Shown here one piece after another: positions 24,593-33,321 of a stretch of 64,000 nt of DNA. A model generated the notes under the pieces. It was not told where the DNA came from, made no database searches, and was given only the letters and a program-made list of their open reading frames with translations. The DNA is from SIG565 sp045590755 (GTDB taxonomy: Bacteria; Bacillota; Clostridia; Oscillospirales; Acutalibacteraceae). The position numbers were made by a program, and so were the translations under genes. The stretch is taken from NCBI GenBank assembly GCA_045590755.1, contig JAZNRP010000026.1:29274-93273 (forward strand). Direction: 5' to 3'. The first letter of the stretch is position 1. Every line of letters starts with the position of its first letter.

Positions 24593-25807
24593 ATGAAAAA
24601 AGAAGACATTAAAAAAGTAGTTCTCGCATATTCAGGCGGACTTGATACTTCAATTATTATTCCGTGGCTTAAAGAAAACTATAATAACTGCGAAGTAATT
24701 GCCGTATCTGGTAATGTTGGTCAGGCAGACGAGCTTGAAGGCTTGGAAGAAAAAGCAATAAAGACAGGCGCTTCCAAACTTTATGTACTTGACTTAACCG
24801 ATGAATATGTTGATGAATACATAATTCCCACTATGAAGGCGGGCGCAGTTTACGAAGAGTATTTACTCGGTACTTCACACGCGCGTCCCTGTATTGCAAA
24901 GGGCCTTGTGGAAATTGCTATTAAGGAAGGCGCAGATGCTATCTGTCACGGCTGTACAGGTAAGGGTAATGACCAGGTTCGCTTTGAACTTGCAATTAAG
25001 CATTTCGCACCCAATATGCCGATAATTGCTCCTTGGAGAGAATGGGATATCAAATCCCGTGAAGAAGAAATTGAATATGCAGAAGCACATAATATTCCGC
25101 TTAAAATAAACCGCGAAACCAACTATTCAAAGGACAAGAACCTTTGGCACTTGTCACATGAAGGTATGGACCTTGAAGATACGGGTAATGAGCCTATGTA
25201 TGAAAAACCCGGTTTTCTTGAAATGGGCGTTTCTCCATTAACCGCGCCCGACAAGCCCACCTATGTTGAAATTGAATTTGAAAAAGGTATTCCGGTTTCT
25301 CTTGACGGTGAAAAAATGACCGCTAAAGAAATTATTTTAAAGTTAAATGAAATTGGCGGCGCAAACGGTATAGGTATTATTGATATCGTTGAAAACCGTC
25401 TTGTAGGTATGAAATGCCGCGGTGTTTATGAAACTCCCGGCGGTACAATTCTTTACAAAGCGCACAATGTTTTGGAAACCTTGTGTCTTGATAAAATGAC
25501 AATGCACGAAAAACAAAGACTGTCAATTACCTTTGCAGAACTCGTTTATAACGGACAGTGGTTTACTCCGCTTCGCGAAGCACTTTCTGCCTTTGTTGAC
25601 AAAACTCAGGAGAGAGTAACAGGTAAAGTTAAACTCAAACTCTACAAGGGTAATATGATTAATGCAGGTGTCTGGAGTCCGTATTCACTTTACAGTGAAG
25701 AAATTGCTACCTTTGGTGAGAGTGATTACGACCAAAAGGATTCAGCAGGCTTTATCAACCTTTATGGCTTACCGATTAAGGTTCAGGCTATTGTTGACGG
25801 CAAATAA
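24593..25807 (+). CDS. argG: Argininosuccinate synthase
   Basis: Joins citrulline and aspartate with ATP to argininosuccinate, the penultimate arginine step. The 404 residues show the ATP-pyrophosphatase P-loop LAYSGGLDTS near residue 10, GCTGKGNDQVRFE, the citrulline/aspartate region INRETNYSKDKNLWHLS, and VYETPGGTIL. ATG 24593 follows AAGGAGACG. It is first gene of argG-H-C-J-B-D-F, so the operon starts with the last two pathway steps. Confidence 0.98.
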   Translation: MKKEDIKKVVLAYSGGLDTSIIIPWLKENYNNCEVIAVSGNVGQADELEGLEEKAIKTGASKLYVLDLTDEYVDEYIIPTMKAGAVYEEYLLGTSHARPCIAKGLVEIAIKEGADAICHGCTGKGNDQVRFELAIKHFAPNMPIIAPWREWDIKSREEEIEYAEAHNIPLKINRETNYSKDKNLWHLSHEGMDLEDTGNEPMYEKPGFLEMGVSPLTAPDKPTYVEIEFEKGIPVSLDGEKMTAKEIILKLNEIGGANGIGIIDIVENRLVGMKCRGVYETPGGTILYKAHNVLETLCLDKMTMHEKQRLSITFAELVYNGQWFTPLREALSAFVDKTQERVTGKVKLKLYKGNMINAGVWSPYSLYSEEIATFGESDYDQKDSAGFINLYGLPIKVQAIVDGK

Positions 25808-25816
25808 AATTTCATC

Positions 25817-25845
25817 TGTCCTGTATGGAAATTCCGTACAGGACA
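25817..25845 (+). repeat. Intercistronic hairpin between argG and argH
   Basis: Near-perfect 14-base inverted repeat (TGTCCTGTATGGAA / TTCCGTACAGGACA, one G-T pair). No T-tract directly follows (ATTACTAATTTT), so it may be a partial terminator or an RNA processing/stability element separating argG from the rest of the operon. Confidence 0.75.
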
Positions 25846-25873
25846 ATTACTAATTTTAAGGTATGGTGTAAAA

Positions 25874-27250
25874 ATGGCAAAATTATGGGCAGGAAGAACT
25901 GACGGCGTAACAAATAAGCTGGCTGACGATTTTAATTCTTCCATTCATTTTGACTATAAACTTTATATGCAAGACATTGAAGGCAGTATGGCACACGCGG
26001 CTATGCTGGCTTCTTGCGGCATAATCACTGAAAACGATGCCGAAGTTCTAATTGATGGTCTTGAAGGTATTTTAGATGACCTTAATTCAGGAAAATTACA
26101 GTTCGATATGGATTGTGAAGATATTCATATGTTTGTAGAACAAGAGCTCACAGCCCGTATTGGAGAAATTGGCAAAAAACTTCACACCGCCAGAAGCCGT
26201 AACGACCAGGTAGCCCTTGACCTTAGAATGAATTTACGCGACGAAATTGATGAAATTAAGGCTTTACTTAAAACATTAATTGAAGCGTTAACCGAAAAAG
26301 CAGAAGAAAATGTAAAAACAATTATACCGGGATATACACACTTACAAAGGGCACAACCTATTTCTTTTGGGCATCACTTACTGGCGTACTGTATGATGCT
26401 GCTTCGTGATATTGACCGCTTGAATGACACAAGGCGCAGGACAAACATCTGTCCTATTGGTAGCTGTGCTTTAGCGGGAACTACATATAACACCGACCGC
26501 GAGTTCGAAGCTAAAAAGTTATCTTTTGATTCAATTTGCCAAAACAGCATGGATGGTGTGTCAGACCGCGATTTCGCGGTTGAGTTTATGAGCGATATTG
26601 CGCTTATTATGATGCATCTTTCCCGTTTATCAGAAGAGCTTATTCTTTGGACAAGCTGGGAATTCAAGTTTGTTGAACTCTCAAACGATTATACAACGGG
26701 CTCATCAATAATGCCGCAGAAAAAGAATTCTGATATGGCAGAATTAATCCGCGGTAAAACGGGCAGGGTGTACGGCGATTTACTGTCACTTCTTACTGTA
26801 TTAAAGGGCTTACCACTTGCTTACAACAAAGATATGCAGGAAGACAAAGAAAGTGTGTTTGATGCGGTGGAAACAGTTAAAAAATGCGTACCTGTTATGA
26901 CGGGTATGATTAGCACAATGATGGTAAATAAAGAAAATATGTTAAGTGCCGCTCAAAAAGGCTTTATAAACGCCACCGATTTAGCAGATTATCTTGTAAA
27001 ACGCGGTATGCCTTTCAGAACCGCTTATAAGATTTCAGGTGAAATCGTAGCGCTTTGCATTAAGGAAAATAAAGTGCTTGAAACATTGTCGCTTGATACA
27101 TATAAGCAGTTCAGCGATTTGTTCAGCGAAGATTTATACGAAGACATTAATCTTACCGCTTGTGTTGAAAAGCGTATAAGCGCGGGCGGAACTTCATTTA
27201 CATCAGTAGAAAAACAGATAGTTTATGTAAGAAAGAGTTTAGATATATGA
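25874..27250 (+). CDS. argH: Argininosuccinate lyase
   Basis: Splits argininosuccinate to arginine and fumarate. The 458 residues match the fumarase/aspartase superfamily: HTARSRNDQVALDLRM, GYTHLQRAQPISFGHHLL and the signature GSSIMPQKKNSD with the catalytic-loop Ser. The start of argC overlaps its last codon (ATGA), giving tight coupling. A strong hairpin separates it from argG upstream. Confidence 0.98.
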   Translation: MAKLWAGRTDGVTNKLADDFNSSIHFDYKLYMQDIEGSMAHAAMLASCGIITENDAEVLIDGLEGILDDLNSGKLQFDMDCEDIHMFVEQELTARIGEIGKKLHTARSRNDQVALDLRMNLRDEIDEIKALLKTLIEALTEKAEENVKTIIPGYTHLQRAQPISFGHHLLAYCMMLLRDIDRLNDTRRRTNICPIGSCALAGTTYNTDREFEAKKLSFDSICQNSMDGVSDRDFAVEFMSDIALIMMHLSRLSEELILWTSWEFKFVELSNDYTTGSSIMPQKKNSDMAELIRGKTGRVYGDLLSLLTVLKGLPLAYNKDMQEDKESVFDAVETVKKCVPVMTGMISTMMVNKENMLSAAQKGFINATDLADYLVKRGMPFRTAYKISGEIVALCIKENKVLETLSLDTYKQFSDLFSEDLYEDINLTACVEKRISAGGTSFTSVEKQIVYVRKSLDI

Positions 27251-28173
27251 CAAAGGTTTTTATTGACGGTAGTGCAGGTACTACGGGTCTTAGAATATAT
27301 GACCGTTTATTAAAAAGAAATGATATAGAATTAATAATTTTACCCGATGAAATCAGAAAAGATATTGGGGCTCGCCGCGAGGCGCTAAATAGCAGCGATA
27401 TTTCTTTTTTATGTCTACCTGATGCCGCGGCAAAGGAAGCAGTTGCTTTATTAGACAACAGTAATACAGTGATTATTGATACATCAACCGCACACAGAAC
27501 CGATAGCGATTGGGTTTATGGTTTTCCCGAAATAGTTGGCAATAAAAATATCAAAGACCATAAGCGAATTGCCAATCCGGGTTGCCACGCGAGTGGATTT
27601 ATAGCACTTGTAAAACCGCTGATTGATGCAGGTGTTTTAAAGAAAAACGCACTGCTTAACTGTTTTTCCATAACAGGCTATTCAGGCGGCGGCAAGCAGA
27701 TGATTGCTGAATATGAGAACACAGATAACGCTTTGTTATTAGCACCAAGACAGTATGGAATTGCGCAACAACATAAGCATTTGCGAGAAATGACATTAAT
27801 ATGTGGTCTAGAAAATGCGCCTGTATTTTGCCCTATAGTAGCACCGTTCTACAGCGGTATGGAAGTAACTGTGCCACTATTCAAATCGCAAATCAAAGGC
27901 AATATTGAAGATATTAAAAATATTTTCAAATCTGCATATACCAACGGATTAGTATTTTTTAAAGACAATGCCGGTGAACAAGGCTTTTTATCTGCCGCAA
28001 AGCTTTCGGGCAGAGATGATATGGAAATTAGTGTTTTTGGAAATGATGATAGAATTATCTTGGTTGCAAGATATGATAATTTAGGTAAAGGTGCTTCTGG
28101 CTCTGCTATTCAAAATATGAATTTGGTTTTAGGGGTCAACGAGGACACAGGACTTGAGAGGGAAGATATATGA
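27247..28173 (+). CDS. argC: N-acetyl-gamma-glutamyl-phosphate reductase, type 2
   Basis: NADPH-dependent reductase, third step of ornithine synthesis. At 308 residues, with start FIDGSAGTTGLRIYDRL and FLCLPDAAAKEAV, it is the short type 2 ArgC rather than the ~345-residue type 1. The catalytic Cys113 lies in NPGCHASGF. It overlaps argH and argJ by 4 bases each (ATGA). Finding type 2 ArgC in a linear Clostridia-type operon is a useful lineage marker. Confidence 0.95.
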   Translation: MTKVFIDGSAGTTGLRIYDRLLKRNDIELIILPDEIRKDIGARREALNSSDISFLCLPDAAAKEAVALLDNSNTVIIDTSTAHRTDSDWVYGFPEIVGNKNIKDHKRIANPGCHASGFIALVKPLIDAGVLKKNALLNCFSITGYSGGGKQMIAEYENTDNALLLAPRQYGIAQQHKHLREMTLICGLENAPVFCPIVAPFYSGMEVTVPLFKSQIKGNIEDIKNIFKSAYTNGLVFFKDNAGEQGFLSAAKLSGRDDMEISVFGNDDRIILVARYDNLGKGASGSAIQNMNLVLGVNEDTGLEREDI

Positions 28174-29381
28174 AAATAATTTTAGGCGGCGTATGTGCCG
28201 CTAAAGGATTTAAGGCAAACGGAATACACTGCGGTATCAGAAAAAATCGCACTAAGAGAGATTTATCACTCATTGTCAGTGATGTTCCTGCTGCTGCTGC
28301 GGTTTATACCACAAATCTTGTTAAGGGTGCACCGCTTACTGTAACCAAGAAAAATTTACAAAATATGACGGCAAGTGCAGTTATTTGTAATAGTGGTAAC
28401 GCTAATACCTGTAACGCAAACGGTATTGAAATTGCCGAAAATATGTGTGATTTACTAAGTCGTGAGTTAAATATCGACCCGAGTGATGTTGTTGTAGCGT
28501 CAACTGGCGTTATCGGTCAACCCCTTGATATTACACCGATTGCAAACGGATTACCCAAACTCGTAAGCGGCTTGTCTGCTTTAGGCGGTGCGTATGCCGC
28601 TGAAGGTATTATGACTACCGATACTACTAAAAAGGAAATCGCGGTTGAATTTGAAGTAGGCGGCAAGGTTTGTCATATCGGCGGTATAGCTAAAGGTAGC
28701 GGTATGATTCATCCTAATATGGCAACAATGCTTGTATTTATTACTTCAGATGTTGATATCAGTGGTGAAATGCTGCAAAAAGCATTATCAAGTGATATTA
28801 AAAACACCTTTAATATGTTAAGTATCGATGGCGATACATCTACTAACGATATGGTGGTAGTTTTAGCTAACGGATTAGCAGAGAATATAAAAATAACAAA
28901 AGAAAATGAAGATTTTAATATCTTTATGAAGGCTTTAAATACAGTAACGGTTAATCTCTGCCGTATGATAGCAGGAGATGGCGAAGGCGCCACAAAATTA
29001 CTTGAATGCAAGGTTACAGGTGCTGATACAATAGACACTGCAAAAACAGTTGCAAAAAGTGTTGTTTGCTCAAGTCTTTTAAAGGCGGCGATGTTCGGCG
29101 CCGATGCAAACTGGGGGCGTGTACTTTGTGCAATAGGTTATAGCGGTGCTAAAGTTGATGTTGATAAAATTGATGTTTCCTTTAAGTCTGCAAAAGGCAC
29201 AATCGAAGTTTGTAAAAACGGTGCAGGCGTAGATTTTTCTGAAGAAATTGCTAAGGAAATCTTGTTGGAGGATGAGATTGAAATTCTGGTTGATTTGGGT
29301 TCCGGTGAGATTTCTTCTACTGCATGGGGCTGTGACCTTACATACGATTATGTGAAAATTAACGGTGACTACCGTACTTAA
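28170..29381 (+). CDS. argJ: Bifunctional ornithine acetyltransferase / N-acetylglutamate synthase
   Basis: Transfers acetyl from N-acetylornithine to glutamate, recycling the acetyl group; many members also acetylate glutamate from acetyl-CoA. The 403 residues contain the autocleavage site KGSGMIHPNMATMLVF with the nucleophile Thr186, and GDGEGATKL. The protein is cut in two at that Thr. With no argA or argE nearby, a cyclic pathway is expected. ATGA overlap with argC. Confidence 0.97.
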   Translation: MKIILGGVCAAKGFKANGIHCGIRKNRTKRDLSLIVSDVPAAAAVYTTNLVKGAPLTVTKKNLQNMTASAVICNSGNANTCNANGIEIAENMCDLLSRELNIDPSDVVVASTGVIGQPLDITPIANGLPKLVSGLSALGGAYAAEGIMTTDTTKKEIAVEFEVGGKVCHIGGIAKGSGMIHPNMATMLVFITSDVDISGEMLQKALSSDIKNTFNMLSIDGDTSTNDMVVVLANGLAENIKITKENEDFNIFMKALNTVTVNLCRMIAGDGEGATKLLECKVTGADTIDTAKTVAKSVVCSSLLKAAMFGADANWGRVLCAIGYSGAKVDVDKIDVSFKSAKGTIEVCKNGAGVDFSEEIAKEILLEDEIEILVDLGSGEISSTAWGCDLTYDYVKINGDYRT

Positions 29382-29397
29382 TTTCGGGGTGAAATTT

Positions 29398-30264
29398 ATG
29401 AATAACAATTTTTCAAATTTAGAGCGTGCCGAAGTATTAACACAGGCTCTGCCGTATATTAAAAGATATAACTCTAAAGTTGTAGTTATCAAATACGGCG
29501 GCAACGCAATGATTAATGAAGAACTTAAGCTTCAGGTTATGGAAGATATAGTTTTGCTTTGGTTAATCGGTGTTAAGGTTGTTTTGGTGCACGGCGGCGG
29601 CCCTGAAATTAGTGAGATGATGAGTAAGCTTGGCAAAAAAGCCGAGTTTGTTGATGGGCTTCGTGTAACCGATAAGGAAACCGTTGACATTGTACAAATG
29701 GTTTTGGCGGGCAAAGTAAACAAAACACTTGTAAACCTTATTGAGAAAAAAGGCGGTAAAGCAATGGGTATATCGGGTATGGATGGTATGCTTATTGAAG
29801 CCAAAATAAAAGATGAAAAATTAGGTTATGTCGGTGATATTACAAAAATCCATATAAAGCCTGTTGAAGACCTGCTTGAAAAAGGATATATTCCCGTAAT
29901 TTCAACTCTGGGCTGTGACCGCGACGGTAATGCCTATAATATTAACGGTGATACCGCCGCCGCTTACATTGCAGGAGCAATTAATGCTGAGCGTCTTATT
30001 ATGATGACCGATATTGCGGGTATTTTGCGTGATAAAGACGACCCGTCAACACTTATACCCGATGTTACTGTAAGTGAAGCTGAACAGCTTAAAAATGACG
30101 GTGTTGTTTCAGGCGGTATGATACCGAAGGTTGATTGCTGCATTGAAGCAATTAATAAAGGCGTTAAAAATGTTGTTATTATGGATGGCAGAGTACCGCA
30201 TTCAATTCTTATGGAAATACTCACCGATGAAGGTGCGGGTACTATGGTTATGGGGGACAAATAA
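29398..30264 (+). CDS. argB: Acetylglutamate kinase
   Basis: Phosphorylates N-acetylglutamate, often the feedback-controlled step of the cyclic pathway. The 288 residues carry the amino-acid-kinase motifs VVVIKYGGNAM, VLVHGGGPEIS, and NINGDTAAAYIAGAI. The N-terminal helix (ERAEVLTQALPYIKRYNSK) is the extension seen in hexameric, arginine-inhibited enzymes, so feedback inhibition is plausible. ATG 29398 follows CGGGGTGA; the argD start overlaps its stop. Confidence 0.97.
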   Translation: MNNNFSNLERAEVLTQALPYIKRYNSKVVVIKYGGNAMINEELKLQVMEDIVLLWLIGVKVVLVHGGGPEISEMMSKLGKKAEFVDGLRVTDKETVDIVQMVLAGKVNKTLVNLIEKKGGKAMGISGMDGMLIEAKIKDEKLGYVGDITKIHIKPVEDLLEKGYIPVISTLGCDRDGNAYNINGDTAAAYIAGAINAERLIMMTDIAGILRDKDDPSTLIPDVTVSEAEQLKNDGVVSGGMIPKVDCCIEAINKGVKNVVIMDGRVPHSILMEILTDEGAGTMVMGDK

Positions 30265-31427
30265 TGAATAGCTTTTCATCCCTTGATAAAAAATTTGTTG
30301 CGGGTACTTATAATCGCTTTCCTATTGATATAGTTAAAGGAAAAGGCTCTACTGTTTATGATATTAACGGTAAAGAGTATATTGATTTAACTTCGGGAAT
30401 CGGCGTTACTGCCTTTGGTTTTGGCGATAATGAGTGGATTAACGCTGTTACAGAGCAGTTGTCCTTAGTTCAACATACATCTAATTTGTACTATACAAAG
30501 CCTTGTGCAGAATTAGCATCTGCGCTCTGTGAAAAAACAGGTATGAAAAAGGTGTTTTTCGGAAACTCGGGGGCAGAAGCCAACGAATGCGCAATTAAAA
30601 CCGCAAGAAAGTATGCGGCAGATAATAAGGGCGACGAATATTATACAATAATTACACTTGAAAACAGCTTTCACGGCAGAACAATTACTACTCTTGCCGC
30701 AACGGGACAAGAGCATTATCACGAGCTGTTTAATCCTTTGACAAAGGGTTTTGTGCATACACCTGCGAATGACCTTGAAGCACTTATTAACACCGCTAAG
30801 AACAATAAAACGGCGGCTATTATGATTGAGTGCATACAAGGTGAAGGCGGCGTAAATGTACTGGATGATGATTTTGTAATCGGCGCCTATGAATTTGCAA
30901 AACAAAACGATATATTATTTATTGTAGATGAAGTACAGACAGGTAACGGCAGAACAGGTAAGTTATATAGTTATATGCATTATGACATTAAGCCTGATAT
31001 TGTCACTACCGCTAAGGGACTTGGCGGTGGCTTGCCGATTGGTGCGGTGCTTTTCGGTGAAAAAACAGAAAAAGTTTTGGGTTTTGGCGAACACGGTTCT
31101 ACCTTTGGCGGCAATCCCGTATGCACTGCGGGTGCTTTAAGCGTAATTAAGCGAATTGATGAAAATTTGCTTAATGAAGTCATTAAAAAAAGTGAGTACA
31201 TATTTAATGAACTAAAAAATGCAGAAGGCATTGAATATGTTTGCGGTAAGGGACTTATGATTGGTGTTAAAACCAAAAAAGCAGCTGCAGATGTACTTAA
31301 AATCTGTATGGAAAATGGCGTGTTATGCTTAACGGCTAAAGATAAAATACGACTTTTGCCGGCTCTTAATATTTCAATGGAAGAATTATCAAAAGCGGTT
31401 GATATTATAAAAACGGCTTGTCGATAA
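30264..31427 (+). CDS. argD: Acetylornithine aminotransferase
   Basis: PLP-dependent transaminase that makes N-acetylornithine. The 387 residues show class III features: GIGVTAFGFGDN, FFGNSGAEANECAIKTARKY, ENSFHGRTITTLAATGQ, IVDEVQTGNGRTGKLY, and the PLP Lys in TTAKGLGGGLPIGAV. Start overlaps argB stop (TAATG). The first residues lack a targeting or extra domain, as expected. Confidence 0.96.
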   Translation: MNSFSSLDKKFVAGTYNRFPIDIVKGKGSTVYDINGKEYIDLTSGIGVTAFGFGDNEWINAVTEQLSLVQHTSNLYYTKPCAELASALCEKTGMKKVFFGNSGAEANECAIKTARKYAADNKGDEYYTIITLENSFHGRTITTLAATGQEHYHELFNPLTKGFVHTPANDLEALINTAKNNKTAAIMIECIQGEGGVNVLDDDFVIGAYEFAKQNDILFIVDEVQTGNGRTGKLYSYMHYDIKPDIVTTAKGLGGGLPIGAVLFGEKTEKVLGFGEHGSTFGGNPVCTAGALSVIKRIDENLLNEVIKKSEYIFNELKNAEGIEYVCGKGLMIGVKTKKAAADVLKICMENGVLCLTAKDKIRLLPALNISMEELSKAVDIIKTACR

Positions 31428-31444
31428 TTTTTAGGAGAATTTAT

Positions 31445-32428
31445 ATGAATTTTAAAGGAAAAAATTTTTTAAAACTGCTTGATTTTTCGGCAGAAGAAAT
31501 TGAATATTTAATTGATAGGGCGGCCGAACTTAAAAAAGAAAAGAAAAACGGCGTTTCGCAGAAAAAATTTTTCGGTAAAAACATTGCTTTAATTTTTGAG
31601 AAAACAAGTACAAGAACTCGTTGTGCTTTTGAGGTTGCGGCGGCAGATTTAGGCATTCATCCTGTATATCTTGACCCGTCAGGCTCACAAATCGGTAAAA
31701 AAGAAAGCATTGCCGATACAGCCCGCGTTCTTGGCAGAATGTTTGATGGCATTGAGTACCGCGGATTCGGTCAGGAGATAGTTGAAGAGTTGGCAAGGTA
31801 TGCGGGTGTACCCGTATGGAATGGTTTAACTAATGAATTCCATCCCACACAGATTTTGGCCGATTTTCTTACAATTAAAGAGCATTTTGGGAAACTAAAG
31901 GGAATTAATTTTGTTTATATGGGCGATGCCCGTTATAATATGGGTAATTCACTTATGGTCGGCTGTGCTAAAATGGGACTGAATTTTACTGCTTGCTGTC
32001 CTAAAAAATATTTTCCGAATCAGGCTTTAATTGATGAGTGCGAGAGTATTGCAAAAGGGTCTGGTGCGACTTTGTCTTTTAATGAAAATCCGATAGAAGC
32101 CGTTAAAGGTGCCCATGTAATTTATACAGATGTATGGGTTTCAATGGGTGAAAGCGCGGATGTTTGGGAAGAAAGAATTAATGACCTTAAACCTTATCAG
32201 GTAAATACAGAGCTTATGAAGGCGGCAGGGGAGCAATGTAGATTTATGCACTGCCTACCGGCTTTCCACGACCTAAAAACCACCGTCGGAAAGGAAATAT
32301 TTGATAAATTCGGCATTGACTGTATGGAAGTTACAAATGAAGTTTTTGAAAGCGAAAAATCAATAGTTTTTGATGAAGCTGAAAACAGAATGCACACCAT
32401 TAAAGCAATTATTTCTGAGACAATTTAA
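31445..32428 (+). CDS. argF: Ornithine carbamoyltransferase
   Basis: Makes citrulline from ornithine and carbamoyl phosphate. The 327 residues include the carbamoyl-phosphate loop FEKTSTRTRCAFEVAA, the HPTQILADFLTI region, and the ornithine site FMHCLPAFHD. ATG 31445 follows TTAGGAGAA. As last gene of a biosynthetic arg operon the anabolic role is favoured over arginine-deiminase catabolism; arcA and arcC are absent. carAB, the carbamoyl phosphate source, is elsewhere. Confidence 0.97.
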   Translation: MNFKGKNFLKLLDFSAEEIEYLIDRAAELKKEKKNGVSQKKFFGKNIALIFEKTSTRTRCAFEVAAADLGIHPVYLDPSGSQIGKKESIADTARVLGRMFDGIEYRGFGQEIVEELARYAGVPVWNGLTNEFHPTQILADFLTIKEHFGKLKGINFVYMGDARYNMGNSLMVGCAKMGLNFTACCPKKYFPNQALIDECESIAKGSGATLSFNENPIEAVKGAHVIYTDVWVSMGESADVWEERINDLKPYQVNTELMKAAGEQCRFMHCLPAFHDLKTTVGKEIFDKFGIDCMEVTNEVFESEKSIVFDEAENRMHTIKAIISETI

Positions 32429-32439
32429 GTTAAAAAAAG

Positions 32440-32466
32440 TACCGCAATTTTTGCGGTATTTTTTTA
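32440..32466 (+). terminator. Terminator of the arginine operon
   Basis: TACCGCAA / TTGCGGTA with a TTT loop and a seven-T tract. Confidence 0.92.
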
Positions 32467-32510
32467 TTTGCAAAATTTGTTAATTAATTGTCAAAAAATT
32501 GAAAAAACAG

Positions 32511-32539
32511 TTGATTTTATATCTGTTTTGTATTAAAAT
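32511..32539 (+). promoter_or_regulatory. Promoter of the oad operon
   Basis: TTGATT (32511-32516), 17-base spacer, TAAAAT (32534-32539). Moderate match. Confidence 0.5.
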
Positions 32540-32598
32540 AGATTTGATTACGAATAATTTAATTAGAAGCCTTTCGTAACGCTAAAGGAGGTGCCAGA

Positions 32599-32904
32599 AT
32601 GCAGGAAATGTTCCAAAACTTTTTATCAAATCTTCCGCTTGAAAAAGTACCTAATACATTTGTTGTTTTGTTAGGTATCGGTACGGTTTTTGTAGCTCTT
32701 ATTGCAATTATTATTCTTTGCAAAATAATCGGTTTGTTCTTCAAAAATAAAGAAGAAGTTGCAACTCCGATAGCTGCAACACCGGTTGCAGAACAACCAA
32801 TACAAAATCGTCAGGAAATTATTGCGGCGGTTTCTGCGGTTATTGCAGAAGAACTTGGGTCCGATGTTTCGGCAATCCGTATTAAATCATTTAAAAGAAT
32901 TTAG
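32599..32904 (+). CDS. oadG: OadG family sodium pump decarboxylase gamma subunit
   Basis: Small membrane subunit that assembles the Na+-translocating decarboxylase. The 101 residues have one membrane helix (FVVLLGIGTVFVALIAIIIL, about 20-39), an Ala/Pro/Val linker and a C-terminal helix (QEIIAAVSAVIAEELG) typical of OadG. AAAGGAGGT precedes the ATG. It is first of four genes for the complex. Confidence 0.85.
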   Translation: MQEMFQNFLSNLPLEKVPNTFVVLLGIGTVFVALIAIIILCKIIGLFFKNKEEVATPIAATPVAEQPIQNRQEIIAAVSAVIAEELGSDVSAIRIKSFKRI

Positions 32905-32922
32905 TAAAAGAGGTAGAAAATT

Positions 32923-33300
32923 ATGAAAAAATATAATGTTACTGTTAATGGCACTGCATACGAAATTGAAATAGAAGTAGCAAATGCTTCTGAAATTAAG
33001 GCCGCTCCGGCTCCCGCCGCTGCTGCACCCGCAACTCCTGCTCCTGCTGCAGCACCTGCACCCGCACCGGCTGCACCTGTTGCAAATGGTGCTACTGTCA
33101 ATGCTCCGATGCCCGGCACAATCCTTTCTGTTAAGGTGCAGAACGGCGCTGCTGTTAAAAAAGGTGATGTTCTTATGATTCTTGAAGCTATGAAAATGGA
33201 AAACGAAATTTTGTCACCTGTTGATGGTACAGTAGCTTCTGTAAATGTACAGAATGGTTCTTCTGTTGATACAGGTGCTACTCTTTGTGTTATTGCATAA
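32923..33300 (+). CDS. Biotin carrier subunit of the sodium pump decarboxylase
   Basis: A 125-residue carrier that moves CO2 on biotin from the carboxyltransferase to the membrane decarboxylase. A short N-terminal domain (MKKYNVTVNGTAYEIEIE), a flexible Ala-Pro linker (about 26-56) and a biotinyl domain with the target Lys91 in LEAMKMENEI are visible. Its separation from the alpha subunit is usual in Clostridia. Biotin ligase is not in the window. Confidence 0.93.
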   Translation: MKKYNVTVNGTAYEIEIEVANASEIKAAPAPAAAAPATPAPAAAPAPAPAAPVANGATVNAPMPGTILSVKVQNGAAVKKGDVLMILEAMKMENEILSPVDGTVASVNVQNGSSVDTGATLCVIA

Positions 33301-33321
33301 TTCAAGGGGTGAGATTCATCA

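Noticed and set aside
33001..33090. Tandem DNA repeat
   Set aside because: Codon-level repetition of the Ala-Pro linker in the biotin carrier, not an independent repeat.
32923..33305. 134-residue Ala/Gly-rich minus-strand frame over the biotin carrier
   Set aside because: Reverse image of the Ala-Pro linker codons.
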